Source: Gracilaria domingensis
Taxonomy: Eukaryota > Rhodophyta > Florideophyceae > Gracilariales > Gracilariaceae
Length of the DNA stretch: 64,000 nt
Assembly: GCA_022539475.1 (NCBI GenBank)
Contig: VCMS01000362.1
Span: forward strand, 1 to 64,000
Reading direction: 5' to 3'
The notes under the pieces are model-generated. The model worked only from the letters and a program-made list of their open reading frames with translations, was not told where the DNA came from and made no database searches. The position numbers and the translations under genes were made by a program. Shown here one piece after another: positions 22,039 to 34,814 of this stretch. The first letter of the stretch is position 1; each line of letters starts with the position of its first letter.

Positions 22039-22650
22039 TGTTTTGACCACTAATTCTGTGTGACGAATAGAGGTACGGTAGTAAGCAAATCTGCATATGA
22101 GTAGAATTGTTTGATTAAAAGTAAATCTCAATTCAGAGCAAGAATCATTTGTTTCAGCTCCGAGCAAAAAAAAACAAAAGACGGGGCTCAATGCCTCACA
22201 AATTGAATACGTTTTACGTTACTGCCTGCCCCAACTAATAAATAGGATTTCACTGTTTCTGAAAGGGTCAGACCGAAAATGAACAATAGCACGCGTCTAT
22301 ATCGCTTTAGCAGATTAACATGGCAAAGAGGCATCTATTCTACGCGTAATTCATCGATGGCAACAATTTGTCCAAACTATTTAACGTCTCCTTCTTAAGC
22401 AGTCCATCGATGCTAAAAACGCACTAGAATTTAAAATCATTTGTGCAGAGGGGCACGGGGAAAAGGAATAACAGAAATAAAATATATAACATAGCTTTGT
22501 ACTTAACAAACAAAAACATTTTACTTCCGTTCACTGATAACCAATAGTTTACAAAGGATCAGAGACCTTCAGTAAAAACTATATATTTTATCATTGCAAA
22601 AAGACGTAAAAGTCACAATTCAAGGAATAAAAATGATTAAACTGTAGAAG
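22039..22650. other. AT-rich stretch, no gene seen
   Basis: The base composition drops to AT-rich DNA here and stays so to about 24.1 kb. I see no coding frame or RNA gene, only simple A runs. Confidence 0.6.
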
Positions 22651-22905
22651 CTATATATGGTACATTTTCTGTCCGCGCAAAATTGATATTTGAACCATGT
22701 TTGCAACAGCATGAAAACAATGTGAATGTAAAGGTTTTTTGTGACGAAACTTGTGGGTTAAGACCATAAATTGCTTGAGGCATTGATGAATATTTTCGTG
22801 TCTCGCTCGGAAAATTTTACGTTCTTCAGAGTTGGTAGCTTCCCTGAAGTTTTTCTTCAAACATGTAACATCTTGATATCCGTCATCCGTAAAAAACCTT
22901 TTCAT
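22651..22905 (-). pseudogene. Harbinger/IS5-like (DDE_Tnp_4-type) transposase fragment
   Basis: An 84-aa minus-strand frame resembles the C-terminal end of PIF/Harbinger transposases: TDDGYQDV, then NSEERKIFRARHENIHQCLKQF, then HKFRHKKPLH and CFHAVANMVQ, which match the usual E..FN..H...R..vE..fg.lK and CF.AV.NLVQ pattern. The upstream catalytic part is not recognisable in the AT-rich DNA above, so this is a fragment. No ends were found. Confidence 0.55.
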
Positions 22906-24170
22906 TTGGTTTTCCTCTTTTCTTAAATCTCGACGATATATTTTAAATCCGAATACAATACAGAGAACGATACACCGAATAAAGATCGAAATCTTGAGTG
23001 ATATATTTCAAAATCGCGTTTTAGAACGCGTTTCAGCATTCCAATTCTGGCTCCACAAAATGTATTGACATTTGCAATCTTTTGCAGAAGACTTACTTCA
23101 GAAGAGCAGAACATGTTCGCGCTACAAGACATAGGTAGGAGACCATAAGACTTATATTCCAAATTATATATTACGTACATTAATTGCATCACGACGCCAA
23201 TCAAAAAGTTCATTAGCATGCACAAATGCCCTACATAAGCCAGAATTTTTCATTTGCGAATTGAGATGGACGGAAAATGCGCCGCGAGGCAAGAGCAGTA
23301 GCAAGTTGTGCAATAGACTGGAGCGGGCGCGAATACTGAACTTGCGTGTAGCAAAAGCAAAGAAACGGGCACAAAAGTCTCTCCCTAGTGGTTGCCTCCA
23401 AAACAACTCGCGTCAGAAGACTGGTTAAAATCTTCATTAGTTTGATAGACGAATAGCAGCGCAAGACAAGATAAGCTAGTTCAGTAGCCGAGGATTGCCG
23501 GCAAGCAATGCAAAGTACTAGCGAGACAAGTGCCAGAAACGAACACTCCCCCTTTGGAAGATGAAGTTACGGGCCAAGAATTTCGGGGGTTCCTGTTAGC
23601 CAATAGTATAAAATACGAGCTACCAACCTCGAAAGCAACATTTTTCACGGCACTAAGCCACATGTCCCCTACTCAAGAGTAGCGGAAGCTCTTCGCGCAC
23701 TCAATAGCTAAACCAGTAGGCACCGGCTAGATCTCTTCAAAAGTAACGCCCAAATCCCGATACACTCAGGAACGTAATGTCTTCGTGGCTGGTTGCTGAA
23801 GCCAGCGTCTTTTATTGTTCTCTGCGTCCAAACGTAATCATGTCCGCATTGTGCCTTACCCGATAAGAATTGGATAACGCCGAACACAAACATGAATTTA
23901 AAACAAAATAAGACCAACCTGAGTAATGGCATAAACACAAATGCGACAAGGCGTAACAGTGTAGAAGCACCAGCCAAAGTGTGCTTACTCTACCAGAGTA
24001 CGGCCATTGCTGTGTGTAATGACAAACAGGTGCATGCAAAACAGGTCATCATATACGACGCAGACAAACACGAAAGACTATATGATATAAAGAAAAGAAC
24101 ACATTATAAGAAAAAGCAATCCAAAGAGATCGTAAGCAATAAAACTCTAAGCTGACAACGAGGGTTGACA
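22906..24170. other. AT-rich stretch, nothing firmly recognised
   Basis: Short minus-strand frames (about 22923-23225, 23164-23464) might be worn upstream parts of the Harbinger-like gene but show no motif. No plus-strand gene is convincing. Confidence 0.45.
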
Positions 24171-25930
24171 CTAGGTTCTAAGTCTCATACGAATCCATTC
24201 TAAAAGCTCTGAAGAGATGTAACCAGTGTTACCTGTAGCAGACAACGAAAGAAACGGCTGTAAAATTGCTTTTGTGAATCGGTCTGCAAGGTTGAATATA
24301 CTAGACACCCAAAGTAGTGGCGTAATGTCGCCGCATTCAAACGAGTCGCGCGGGCGGGACACACTCGGACGCAACCGGTAGTCACGGCACTCATGCAACG
24401 TGTTTATGGTTTTATACAAAACAAATGAGTCGTCGAGCATGGGAAACGATCTAAACAGAGGAAATGGCGAATTGAGACATTCGCGTAACAGGAAAGAACG
24501 ATCTGCGGACTCAGCTCCAGCCAGAATTTCTGCGCCAGTTGCGCTGAATGAAGTACGACCTTGCTTAGGACTACGCTAGTCTGGTAGATGATAGATGGTT
24601 TTGGATTCCATCGCAAAGGTGATATCCGAAAGGAATCCGGTTTGAAGATATGAAGATCTTTCAGTGCTAGCATCTGAGTAGGAGAGTAGTTGGCAGTTCC
24701 AGAACTATGGAGGCGAGAACGGAAAAGTGAGATCAATGTAGCTGATTGTTGGAGTGACCTTTCTCAGCCGGCTCAAGAGCTGGTTGGACTTGTCGAGGTG
24801 CTTCACTCACATATCGGGTACAAGCTGCTGCATGCAGCTGGCACAAAATGCGGCTTGTGGCAGCACACCGTGTCCAAAATATTTGAGCTTTCCGGCGAGC
24901 GATTGTAATGATTTAATATCATCGGCGGTGCACCTGGCTTCAGACTTTTTCCTCCTCTCTCTGGAGATTGGAATGAGCTGAGTGATATCCATGAATGCAT
25001 CCATGGAGATCTCAAGTGAATAGCCAGGGCATATTCGTATCCATAGAGAGCTGAAGATTAGCTTCATTTTCGCTAGAGAGCGGTTACGCTTGAATCGTTT
25101 GGATAGTGCAGTGGAGAGGCGTTCGATTGTCACGGACTGGCCAGCCAGGAGAAAGTTATCGACCAGCTTTGCCAAAAAGAGCGCTATTTTCTCGCTCTGG
25201 TTAGGAAAAACGAACAGCTGGGGCATTCCAGGGATCGTTTGGAATCCATATTCGGTTAAGTATTACTCAATGCACAATTGCCAAGGACGACCAGACTCAC
25301 CCAGACCATACGCAGGCTTCAATAACTTCCAGACTTCATCAAAATGAGTACTCCGACCACGGGGTGGACGCATATAGATATCTCGCTTCAGCTCTCCAGA
25401 TTGTAGGTACGCAAGGGATACATCTATACTTCCAAGATTGAAGTGGAAAATGTCGCCAACGACATTAAAAATCGGATGCAGGTGAACTGCGATGTCGCAG
25501 AATCGGAACGAATCGAGTCGTTCTCAGCGTCACGGTTATCATGTGGTACAAGTAGACACCTGAGCCGGAGTTTCCCGCTTTCGCCACGGTACTTGAGTAC
25601 GAAGAAGTGGTGTGACGAGATAACATTCGCAGTTCGAGGAAGGCTTCGGATGGAGACGGGCTTATTTGATTCCGCCTCAATGTAATTGCGTTTTTCAGCA
25701 TCGATATCCTTCCCGATAATCCATCTCGGAGCGAATTGCAGTTTATGTTCCGAAACCGGTTCGTCTACAATTACGGACTTGATCTCCTGGAGAATCTTCT
25801 GCTCGGACGACTTGAGTCCTTCGCTGTTTGCTGGGAAACGCAGCATCGTGCTTCCGATATCCTCCCGAAACAAGGAGTCTCCGACGTCAAGCGAGGGTGC
25901 ATCGATAGGACTAAACTTATGAGCTAGGAG
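24171..25930 (-). mobile_element. Ty1/copia-like pol fossil
   Basis: Minus-strand reading gives a Ty1/copia reverse transcriptase and RNase H: a RWIIGKDIDAEK run, KLRLRCLLVPHDNRD, RSDSATSQF, LQSGELKRDIYMRPPRG, LVDNFLLAG and, near the end, WVSSIFNLADRFTKA. No LTR was found. It is an old copy with several breaks. The gypsy-1 LTR begins at 26074, close to its upper end. Confidence 0.75.
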
Positions 25931-26073
25931 GGTAGAAGACAGAGGGGAAGAAGACCACAGGTTCGGTTCCTCGAGAGGTTGAGGTTCAGAGCCTAGAGGA
26001 TCGAGAACATCGGAGAGCGCAGGAAGGATGTCTCAGATGGGGAGAGAAGACGAAGAGACGCCATCCTGTTTGT

Positions 26074-26897
26074 TGTGGTGCAAACCTGCATGCGGGAAAA
26101 CAACAGCCGCTTCGCGGAAAAGCACCCACAGGTTGTTCAAGCCCTGCTTCCTGTACCGGTAGAAAAAGTAGTAGAACCCTCCGGTAGGGCTGACACGAGC
26201 CGGGTGGAAATCCATGCATCCCCGTCCTGGGCGTGCAGCCGGAGGTAAAGGAGAAGAATCGGCGTAGGCATCCGGTTGTTCCGGCGAACCACAGCGAGTG
26301 CAGAAATCCAGGCCAACTGTGTTGGGCAGAGACGGCAACAGACGAGCTGCGCAGCGGTGCACTGACTGGCGAGGTAGGGAAATCTTCCCAGACAGAATGG
26401 GCCAAACCTGTGTAACAGGACAGAGTGATAAAAGCCGTATGACAGAGATAATAGCAATAAAACAGCAGAAAAGATGCCGTGACGACGGTCTAAAACTCCT
26501 CAGTGGTAGAGGTGGGATGACTAGCCCGGGGTCGCGGCGGCTTGCCCGGTTAGGCACGAAGACTGTTCGCAAGCGGCAAGAAAGTCAGAGCCAGAAGCCT
26601 CCTTGAAGTTTAGTTCCCGTAGAATGGCGGCAAGTGCCGCCACCTATAAAGGGCACTTGAAAATATCAAATATCTAACTCTCTGGCGCTGCCGGCCAACA
26701 CTCTACACGTTTGAAACCGTGACAGGCTTGCCATGGCGCACCTGACATCGGGCTAACTCAGCACACGTGTGCAGAAACACTGCCCTTCCTAGGCATACCC
26801 TGAAATGGGGCCAGACAACCAATGCACCACCTCCATTGAGGACGTTACGTCCGAAACTCCATAGAAGTGGGCATCCCCGAGAGGGCATTGAACTACA
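26074..26897 (-). repeat. 3' LTR of gypsy-1
   Basis: 824 bp from TGTGGTGC to ACTACA. It holds a TATA-like CTATAAAG near 26645 within a block (about 26608-26840) shared with LTRs at 54706 and 55595. The pyrimidine run TCTCCCCCTTCTC just beyond 26897 is the polypurine tract read from the other strand. Confidence 0.75.
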
Positions 26898-28457
26898 TCT
26901 CCCCCTTCTCGAGGCGGGAAAACCCGAGAAGCACCGCTCTTTCAACCCATTGTGGACTTCTTTAGTCGGACATCCGTATTTTCGGCCTTGCGCCATCGTA
27001 CCTGGAACAATTTCCCATCCGCGCTGTAGCGGCTTCAGCAAGTCCTCGAAATCTTCCGAGCAGTCCTACGTCATCAAAAGAGAGACTCAAATCCATTAAA
27101 GTGGCCGTTCTCGAGCAAAAACTCCCGACTAATTTCGGCTACAGTAGCTCGCTCACCAATTTCGCTCGTTCGGACTTCCCAGCTTCCCGTGACGCACGGA
27201 GCAAACCGGCTCATACGGTGAATCTGGTAACTCGTGCGAGACGAATGAGCTAAAGAAAACCGAATTTGAAGAACGGAATGTGCCTCAAACGAGGTCGTTT
27301 CGGTTCGGCCTCACTGTAAACAACCGAAAATCGGCGACCTGGACACCTCTGCTGGGCGCCTTGAATGACAATCGAAGTCAGAGTCTTTTAGCAGTCCTTG
27401 TAACCCTACCGAAGCTATATTCGGACGCCAGTTCCCGGAGTAGTCGGCAGCCGCATTGCGGAGATAGCGTGCTTTTAAGTTGTGCTAAAAATAGCTCGAC
27501 GGAGGGGGGTTTCGCGAACGCCATAATTCCGGAACCGTTGCATATGGGAATAAGCCATTCGACTTACGTTTAAGTCTCTCTAAATACAGTCTATGAAAGT
27601 CGAGAAATCGGAATTTTCTCTCGATGAAGTAGGTCAAACGCGATCGTTCCAGTTCGGACATCCCAAAGGGCAAGTTGATTGACCAACTGAGCTGACTTCG
27701 GATCTTAGCATCCAGCCTTGTCACAAGCAGAGCGAAATCATAAAGAGGTTCATAACATCCATAGAGGTGGCCTAGCGTTGCTGAGATCTTCGGGAATGCC
27801 GCGTGACGGATACAGCACATGTCTGGTGCAGTGTACTGAAAGTACTGTAGTGCTCAACCCTTCGTCACGAATGAGGGCATACCGTCAACGAATGGACTCC
27901 GTAAATGCCGCAGAACGGTGGAACAGGTGCCAGACACCCATGAGCATGCATACAACCCAGAAAAACTGGGTTATGAAACCGTGAACAGCTAGAACGGTCA
28001 AGCGCAATTTCTCAGTAATGGCAAATGTATATCCGTCTTTGTGGCAAAGAAACCGACGAGATTCGGCAATGTGCGATATTTAGTGGCATGAAAGGGTGGT
28101 ATAGACGGTAAGGAATGCCCCGTATAGTAGAGGTAATTCATCAAGCTGTTGCCGGCATGGCTCAGAGTTTTCTTCTTGTTCTCCTCCTTCTCAGTGAGCA
28201 ATACCTCGTTCGAGGCTGTTGCGAATGGCCTACAAAGGAAGGCGAACTTTCCACAGAAGCGGCTGTAGCGATAAAACTTCTTAGTCTTCCTTCCAGTGTC
28301 CTGGCTTCTTCTCCTTCCTCCTAAGCTTCTTTCTTCTTCATCTTCTTCTCCACTGTAAGTGGCTTCTGCATATGCGGCAAAGTTGCTGCTCTTCAGTAGC
28401 GTCCGCGGTGGGTGGCTTAGTCCGTTAAAGACGGCTGTGTGCAATTAGCGGGGGTAT
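26898..28457 (-). other. Long 3' non-coding region of gypsy-1
   Basis: About 1.55 kb lie between the end of integrase and the 3' LTR. There is no credible gene, yet much of the stretch is recognisably similar to 57711-59640 in gypsy-3, including short AAACCG- and CCAGAC-containing blocks and a TTCTTC repeat. Confidence 0.6.
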
Positions 28458-31236
28458 TCAACCCACTTGGGCCTTATCTAGCGTAGCCGGTATCGGCGTC
28501 CGTGTTCGGCGGTGGTACTGTAGGACCTTAGAGCTAGGCAAGTGCTCGATATGCTCGTGTGTGTCCTTCGACGAAGGACAGCCGTACCAGCGGACTCGAT
28601 ACAATAGGTCTCCATCAGAGGCGTAGCCGTGACTGATCAGAGGGTCCATAACGTACTCCCTGTCGAGGACACGCCGCTCAGTGTGCGGTTTGGTTATTGT
28701 GTTCTCTTTTGAGTTGTCGTTGCTGGCGTTCTCGTCGTGGGCGTCGCTGCCAAACGGCTTCCGTCCTGACGGCAGTGATTTTTGCACGCCAGGTGGTCCT
28801 CGTGACGATTGGGTGTTACTGACATTCAGGCTTCCAGAATTCTGGCTTTTCTTCCCGTGTTGTCGCGCTGTGACCTTACTTTGGTCTTCTCGAATAGCAA
28901 GCTTCTGGCGTTCCGGCGAGATCTCCCGTCATGGGGGTAAACGGTCCGCATTGCGGTGCGCCAGCGAGTGGTGCTGTGTCGTGCGCCGTGGCGGCGTTTC
29001 GCCACTCAATTGCGGGTGTGCCGTTGCACGGCTGTTCGCTGCCAATTCAAATTCGAAATTTCCATTTTCAGCGGCCGCGAGCCTTACAACCGGCGTGCCC
29101 GGCCCGTGTGCTGTCATCCTCCACTGGAGGCGGATCGCCGGTGAAGCCAGACAGTTGGCGCGTTGTGTGCGCGTGTGCAGCGGTTGCTTCCGTATTCTTG
29201 ACGGCTTCATTATTTGGCAAGTCGCCAAAATCTCCCGAAGTCGGGTCTGCCGTAACAGCACGGTCCTTTCGAGCCGACTTCTCTCTTTAGGGACTTCCAG
29301 CTTGGAGTTTCACAGAAGTGGTGTGCTCCCTTTCGGGCTTTCGCGAAGACTGCGCGTCCTTCTCCGCGTTCCGGTTCTCCGGCTGTGTATCACGCATTGG
29401 CGTGCACTTGTACGTAACGGAGGCCTGCGAAGGCGCATCAGTCGACGATGGCGACAGCCAAGAGCGTCCATCTCCCGCGCGCGGCGCGGCTGGGTATCTT
29501 CGAGTAGGACTCCGCTCCGGCTCTCCGGCTTCAATCTGCCTAGCAGGGGATGGTTCTCTGGTGTCCGCCTGTGGCGGCGATGCAGTACTATCCGCGAGCG
29601 GTGCGGCAGTTCTAGTGACTTCCCTGTAGCGTGCTTCCGGGTTTTCCGGCTCTGCACCCCGTACGGGTGTGCCCTTGCCCGAATGCAAAGCGAACTCCGT
29701 TCCTGACGGCGAAAACGACAAAGAGCGATCTGCCTCCTTCCCCTCCTCAGTTGGAGCGTCGGGGGCGGTGGTTAGTATCCCCGGGTGGGCCAGTATCCGC
29801 GTGTGGACATGAGTGGCCGACAAAACTGAGGGATAAGCTTCCGTCTTGGTCGGCAAATCACCGAGTCCGCGGTCCGGGTGCGACAGGACCGACAGTTGGG
29901 CACGCGTTTCCGTTTTGACGGCTGTTTCCTCAGTGGATGCGGTAGGAGCCGACGATGGAAGTGGCGATTGCTGAGAAACAGGGTTCGGCGCAGGCGTTAC
30001 GAGGTCCCGTGAAAAACGCTCGTGCTCTCCCTTGATGTCAAGGACCACCATACTGTCGGTAACTGAAATGACCCTGTAGGGCCCGTCCGCGGTAGGGGAA
30101 AGCTTGTGACGCTTCTGCTTCTCGAGGTTATAGTATTCCTTCCGTATGAAGGCATAGCTCCCTTCTCTGATCTGAGGGGCATTTTTGCGCACTCTGGCGT
30201 CAAAATTCTGCTTGTAGGCGGCCTGTGCCTTGAAGATATTCTGCCTAACCGTAAGAATGATCTTAGTGAGCCACCCCTTCCAGGCGTCCCGATGTAGGCG
30301 CGGCGACGGGAACCTATTCAAAGTTGGCTGTGGCTCGAGAGCCGCTGAAGGTGGAACGCGTGATAGCACGAGCTCGAACGGCGAGATCTGAGTAGTGCGA
30401 TGAACCTGCGTTTTGTAGACATAAGTCACCGCATCGGTGTATTGATCCCATTCAGTCGGGTGATCGGCAACAAAGGACCGCAATGCATTAAGCATAGTGC
30501 GGTTAAATCGTTCAACCTGCCCATTACTCTGGGATTGATATGTTGTCGTAAACCAGTTTTGGATCCGCAAGATACGGCAGACGTTCTGGAAGAACTTAGC
30601 CACAAACTGCGGTCCATTATCCGATAAAAAATCAATCTGCGGTCCATTGACAAAAACCCAGTGTGTACCGAAAACTTGGGCGACCGCACTGGCGGTAACC
30701 TTCTTCAAAGTCGCAGTCCTTACCAGCTTAGAGAAGTGGTCGGTGATCACAAGTAGAAACCGGTATCTCCGGCGGGTGCGTATGACCTCGCCGATTATTT
30801 CAATTGCCACAAACTCGAGTGGTGCCCTAGCGGGGAAAAGTACCAACTGTTTGGAATACTTCCGCAGTTTGACGCGGTCCTTTGCGCAATCAGAACATCC
30901 ACGGACAGTGGCGTACGCGTCAAAAGCCATAGCTGGCCAGTAGAAGTCCTTCCGTAAGGAGTAGTACAACTTCCTGCCACCAGGGTGGGCTGAAATTTTC
31001 GCATAATGCGACAAGTATAGCACTCGAGATTGGAGAGAGTGGGGAATCACAATCTGTGGCGTTTTTCTGACAGTTCTGATGATAAATCCCTGGTCGTTCT
31101 CGACGAAAGGCAGCCATGCTCCACCGTTCAAACAGGCCCGAATCTCCGCACAGAAGCGGTCGGTGTGCTGTTTCTGGATGGGTTTTTCCGGCTTGATCGG
31201 TACGAAAAAGCCCGGTTCTGGGTGCGTGTCTGACAT
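28458..31236 (-). pseudogene. gypsy-1 integrase region with chromodomain-like end
   Basis: It shows an N-terminal zinc-binding part (LSHYAKISAHPGG, GCSDCAKD), the catalytic core (LVITDHFSKLV, SQSNGQVERFNR) and a basic, Pro-rich tail. The last 110 residues (LLYRVRWYGC...DTHEHIEHLPSSKV) resemble a chromodomain, which in chromoviruses directs insertion to certain chromatin. Treated as a fossil. Confidence 0.8.
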
Positions 31237-34200
31237 GGCTACAAGAGCATCGTAGATGTCCTATCCGTCCGAATCTTCATCTGCATCGCTCGAGCCGTCT
31301 TCCGCGAGGAAGCACGGTATCTACAGATCATCGACTAGCGCGGCTTCAGCCGCTGTTTCCAAGCGGGAAAGCGCATCAGCCTGTGTATTCAGGAGTCCTG
31401 TCTTGAACCGAGTCTTGAAATCGAACTCGGCTAACCGGAGTCTCCACCGCATCAAGCGGCCAGAGGGGTCTGCAATCGAGAGTAACCAGCGCAAGGCCGA
31501 ATGATCGGTATGGAGAATAAAGCGGTTCTCCATTAGGTAGGGGCGCAGAGTCCGTAGGGCCCAGACCACTGCCAAGCACTCCTTCTCAGATACCAAGTAA
31601 TTCCTCTCGTGAACGTTGAGGCTTCTTGAAAAATGCCCAATTAGCAATCTTTCGTCATATTTGGTGGTCTGGAACAGTGCGCAACCAACTTAGTAGTCGC
31701 TCGCATCCGTATCGATGGCATACAGCAACCCAGCCCTAGGTAGGGATAGGACAGATGGCGATGTCACCGGGTCAACGAGCGATGAAAAAGCCGCAGCCTT
31801 GCGGTCGTCGAACGCTTCCAGTTGTACTGGCTGTTCCTTGGGAAGAAGCTCGTTTAGAGGTGCTGCAATATCCGCAAATTCCGGAATGAAGCGGCGATAA
31901 ACGTTGCACAAGCCGAGAAAGGATCGGAGTTCAGTCTGCGTCCGCGGATGTTTACCCTCTTTGAGGGATTTCACACGAACGTGGTCTATCGACAGCCGTC
32001 CAGGACGGATAACGTGGCCGAGATACCTGACGGCTTCGGTGAAGAACTCACACTTCTTGAGCTGGAGCGTAATGCCTGCATCGCGTAGGACTCACATCAC
32101 ATCCCGTACGTGGGTCCAGTGCTGGTCCAAGTTACTGGAGTAGACAATGATGTCATCCAGGTAAACCAGGCAGGTCTTCCTCTTGAAGCGGGCGAGGAAA
32201 ATATACACAGCTCTCTGAAATTTGGCTGGCGCGTTCGTTAACCCAAAGGGCATCTGATTGAATCTGTACGATCCTTCGTGACAAACGAAGGCTGTCTTGG
32301 CACGATCTTTGGCCCGCGCGGGAACTTGCTAATAGCCCCAATTCGCGTCTAGGGTAGTGAACACTTTCGCGTCACCCAACGAATCGATGTATTCATCTAC
32401 TCGTGGGATAGGATACACATCCTTGACCGGGGCCGCGTTCAGCTTGCGGTAATCGATGCAATATTGGTAAGACCCATCGGGTTTTGGGCGTGAGCACCAC
32501 AGGCGATGCCCAAGGTGACTGAGCCGGCTCAATCACTCCAGCGCGGAGCATTTTCTCAACTTGAGCTTTCTCCTCTTGCCGAGCTATCGGTCCTGCCCTG
32601 TAAGGATCCTATGAGATTGGCCATGTTTTTGGCATTAGATCGATCCGATGTTCGGCTAGTACAGTCTTGCCGAGCGTGCCATCCCACATGGGCGTGAACT
32701 CCTCTAACATATGCCGCAGCCTATCGCGGTGAGTCTCTGGGACATGACTTAAGTCCAGAGACTCGAGCTCCCGTACTGCATTATCCTTCACGTCAGCAGT
32801 ACGTGCTTCCTTCTCATTATCCGACGAGGTCGGCATCGCTTCCTCCGACTGATGGGGGACATTCGCATCCGACGGAGTCGGCTTAGCGTCTCCCGACGAA
32901 CCGGTCGGTCCAGTGTCCGGTTCAGGATTGTTCCGTTCCGCCTCCCCCTCCTCAGCTTCCAGAATACGGAGAACTTCGGCAGCAGAGACCTGCCTAGATA
33001 CTATTGACACAGGATGTGGAAGCATCGAGCCAATAACTTGGTTTTTGACCAACGTTTGTTGGCAACGGCTGAAGTTAGCAACCAATACCTGAAAAGGCTT
33101 CTCGGGTTCCACGAGTAAAAGCCCGTTCGCAAGGGCAAGGTAGCATGTCTCGTAGAGCTGGGGTAGCGGTTGAACAGTCTGTAAGCCACATTGTTTGGAT
33201 GAAACGGAGACCCACATCTGCGATTCTGGTGGGATGCAGCCAGACCGAGCTACTCGGAGTTTCGTCGACAGGCGTCCGTCAGCCGTCGTCTGTTGAGCCG
33301 TTGGCAGCGGAACTTGCTTCTTCAAAGCTCGGCGAAGAGGTTTCCGAACAATCGGTATTGTCGTGCCGTCTTTCCTCCTACTGGTTCGCTTCCGCGGTCG
33401 ACTTGCCTCGACAAAGCGGTCGCAGAAGTCGCATCCGAGGATAACCGGCGCAGCTAACTGCTTGCAAACCAAGAACTCTAACTGCACGATGCAGCGACCA
33501 AGCCTGACAACCAGGTCGATTACTCGCACAGTTGAGAGTGGCCTATTGTTCGCATCCGAGATATCAATTTGCGGCGATGCGCGCATACGAGATCGCAAGT
33601 GCGGCGGAATTAGAAACTGAACCAAGAAATTTGGACCAGCGCCCGTGTCTAGAACGGAAAACTGTCCAACCATATACTGGTCAGAAACACCGAGGTCCGC
33701 GAAGATCTTGTAATTGCGCTTCGCCATGACCAAGACTCGATCCGGAATCCGGCTATTCTTAAACCGTATTCACGGACGACGCAAAACGCCAATGCGTTCA
33801 GAGCCCACGTCTGAAGTGGCCATTTTCCTTGTCAGGATTGTGACCCGGGAGCGAGGCTTCTCAGCCTCCAGCGCTTTAGATCCCACAGTAGGGAACGCCT
33901 CTCCATTGCTGGAGGCTCCCATGCTCAGGTTCTCTTAGCTTCGCCGCCATTCTGCGGTAGTTACGATTCCGCAGGAGCGGCTACAGTTCCACCATTCGAT
34001 GGCATTGTTTCCTGGCTTCCAGGCTGAGTCTCCGCCTTTGCACGAAGGTACGATTTGTCGGGAACACGTTCCTGTTCAGCGGGCATCAACGACTCATACT
34101 GAGGCATGATATTTGCCCTATCTCTGAAGGACAACAAGCAATTCGGAGCAATATGCCCCGGCCTGTAACAGGTATGACAAATAAGATGTCGAAGAAGATC

Positions 34201-34814
34201 CGCGGTGGGCGGCCGGCGTTCCTGTCGTGGAGGATACGGATCCCTCCAGCCTGGGCGTTGGTTACGATATCCACCAGCATGTGGCACGTGCAAAGCCGGA
34301 ACGTGGTGACTGGTGTACAGAGCGGGGTCTACGTCGACAATAGACGGCTGCGTTGTTGACGGCAACTCCGAAGTCGGCATTGAACAATCGGCCTGTAACA
34401 GGTGTAGGTTGTCATAACCTCCTTGAACTGAACCTCGTGAATGAGGCAGAGACGAGTCCCGCACCTCCACATGAAGGAAGCGGCGTGTTCGCCTCTTGAT
34501 ACCGGCACGTGTTCGGGCTGCATCTCCCTCAGCTTGGGCGTACTGTACGAGTTCCAGATAAGTAATCCTTCGTTTGTCTTCCCGGTAGCTGGCAACCAGA
34601 GTCCTGATCGAACGATCTAGGCCATCCAAAAACATTGTACATCGCTCAGCGGCTGAGAACACGTTGCCAAATCGGTGGAAAGCCTTGTTGAGGCGGGTAG
34701 AATAAACAGTTTCCGACTCTTTGGCTGCTTTCATTGTGTCTTGCAGGGCGAATATAGCACCTTATGTCGCATTTCCCGTAGCGTACGACCTCAAAAGGTA
34801 TTGTACGGCCTCGC

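Noticed and set aside
28681-29706. 341-aa plus-strand frame
   Set aside because: It lies antisense to the gypsy-1 integrase tail and owes its length to the Arg/Pro-rich composition of that tail.
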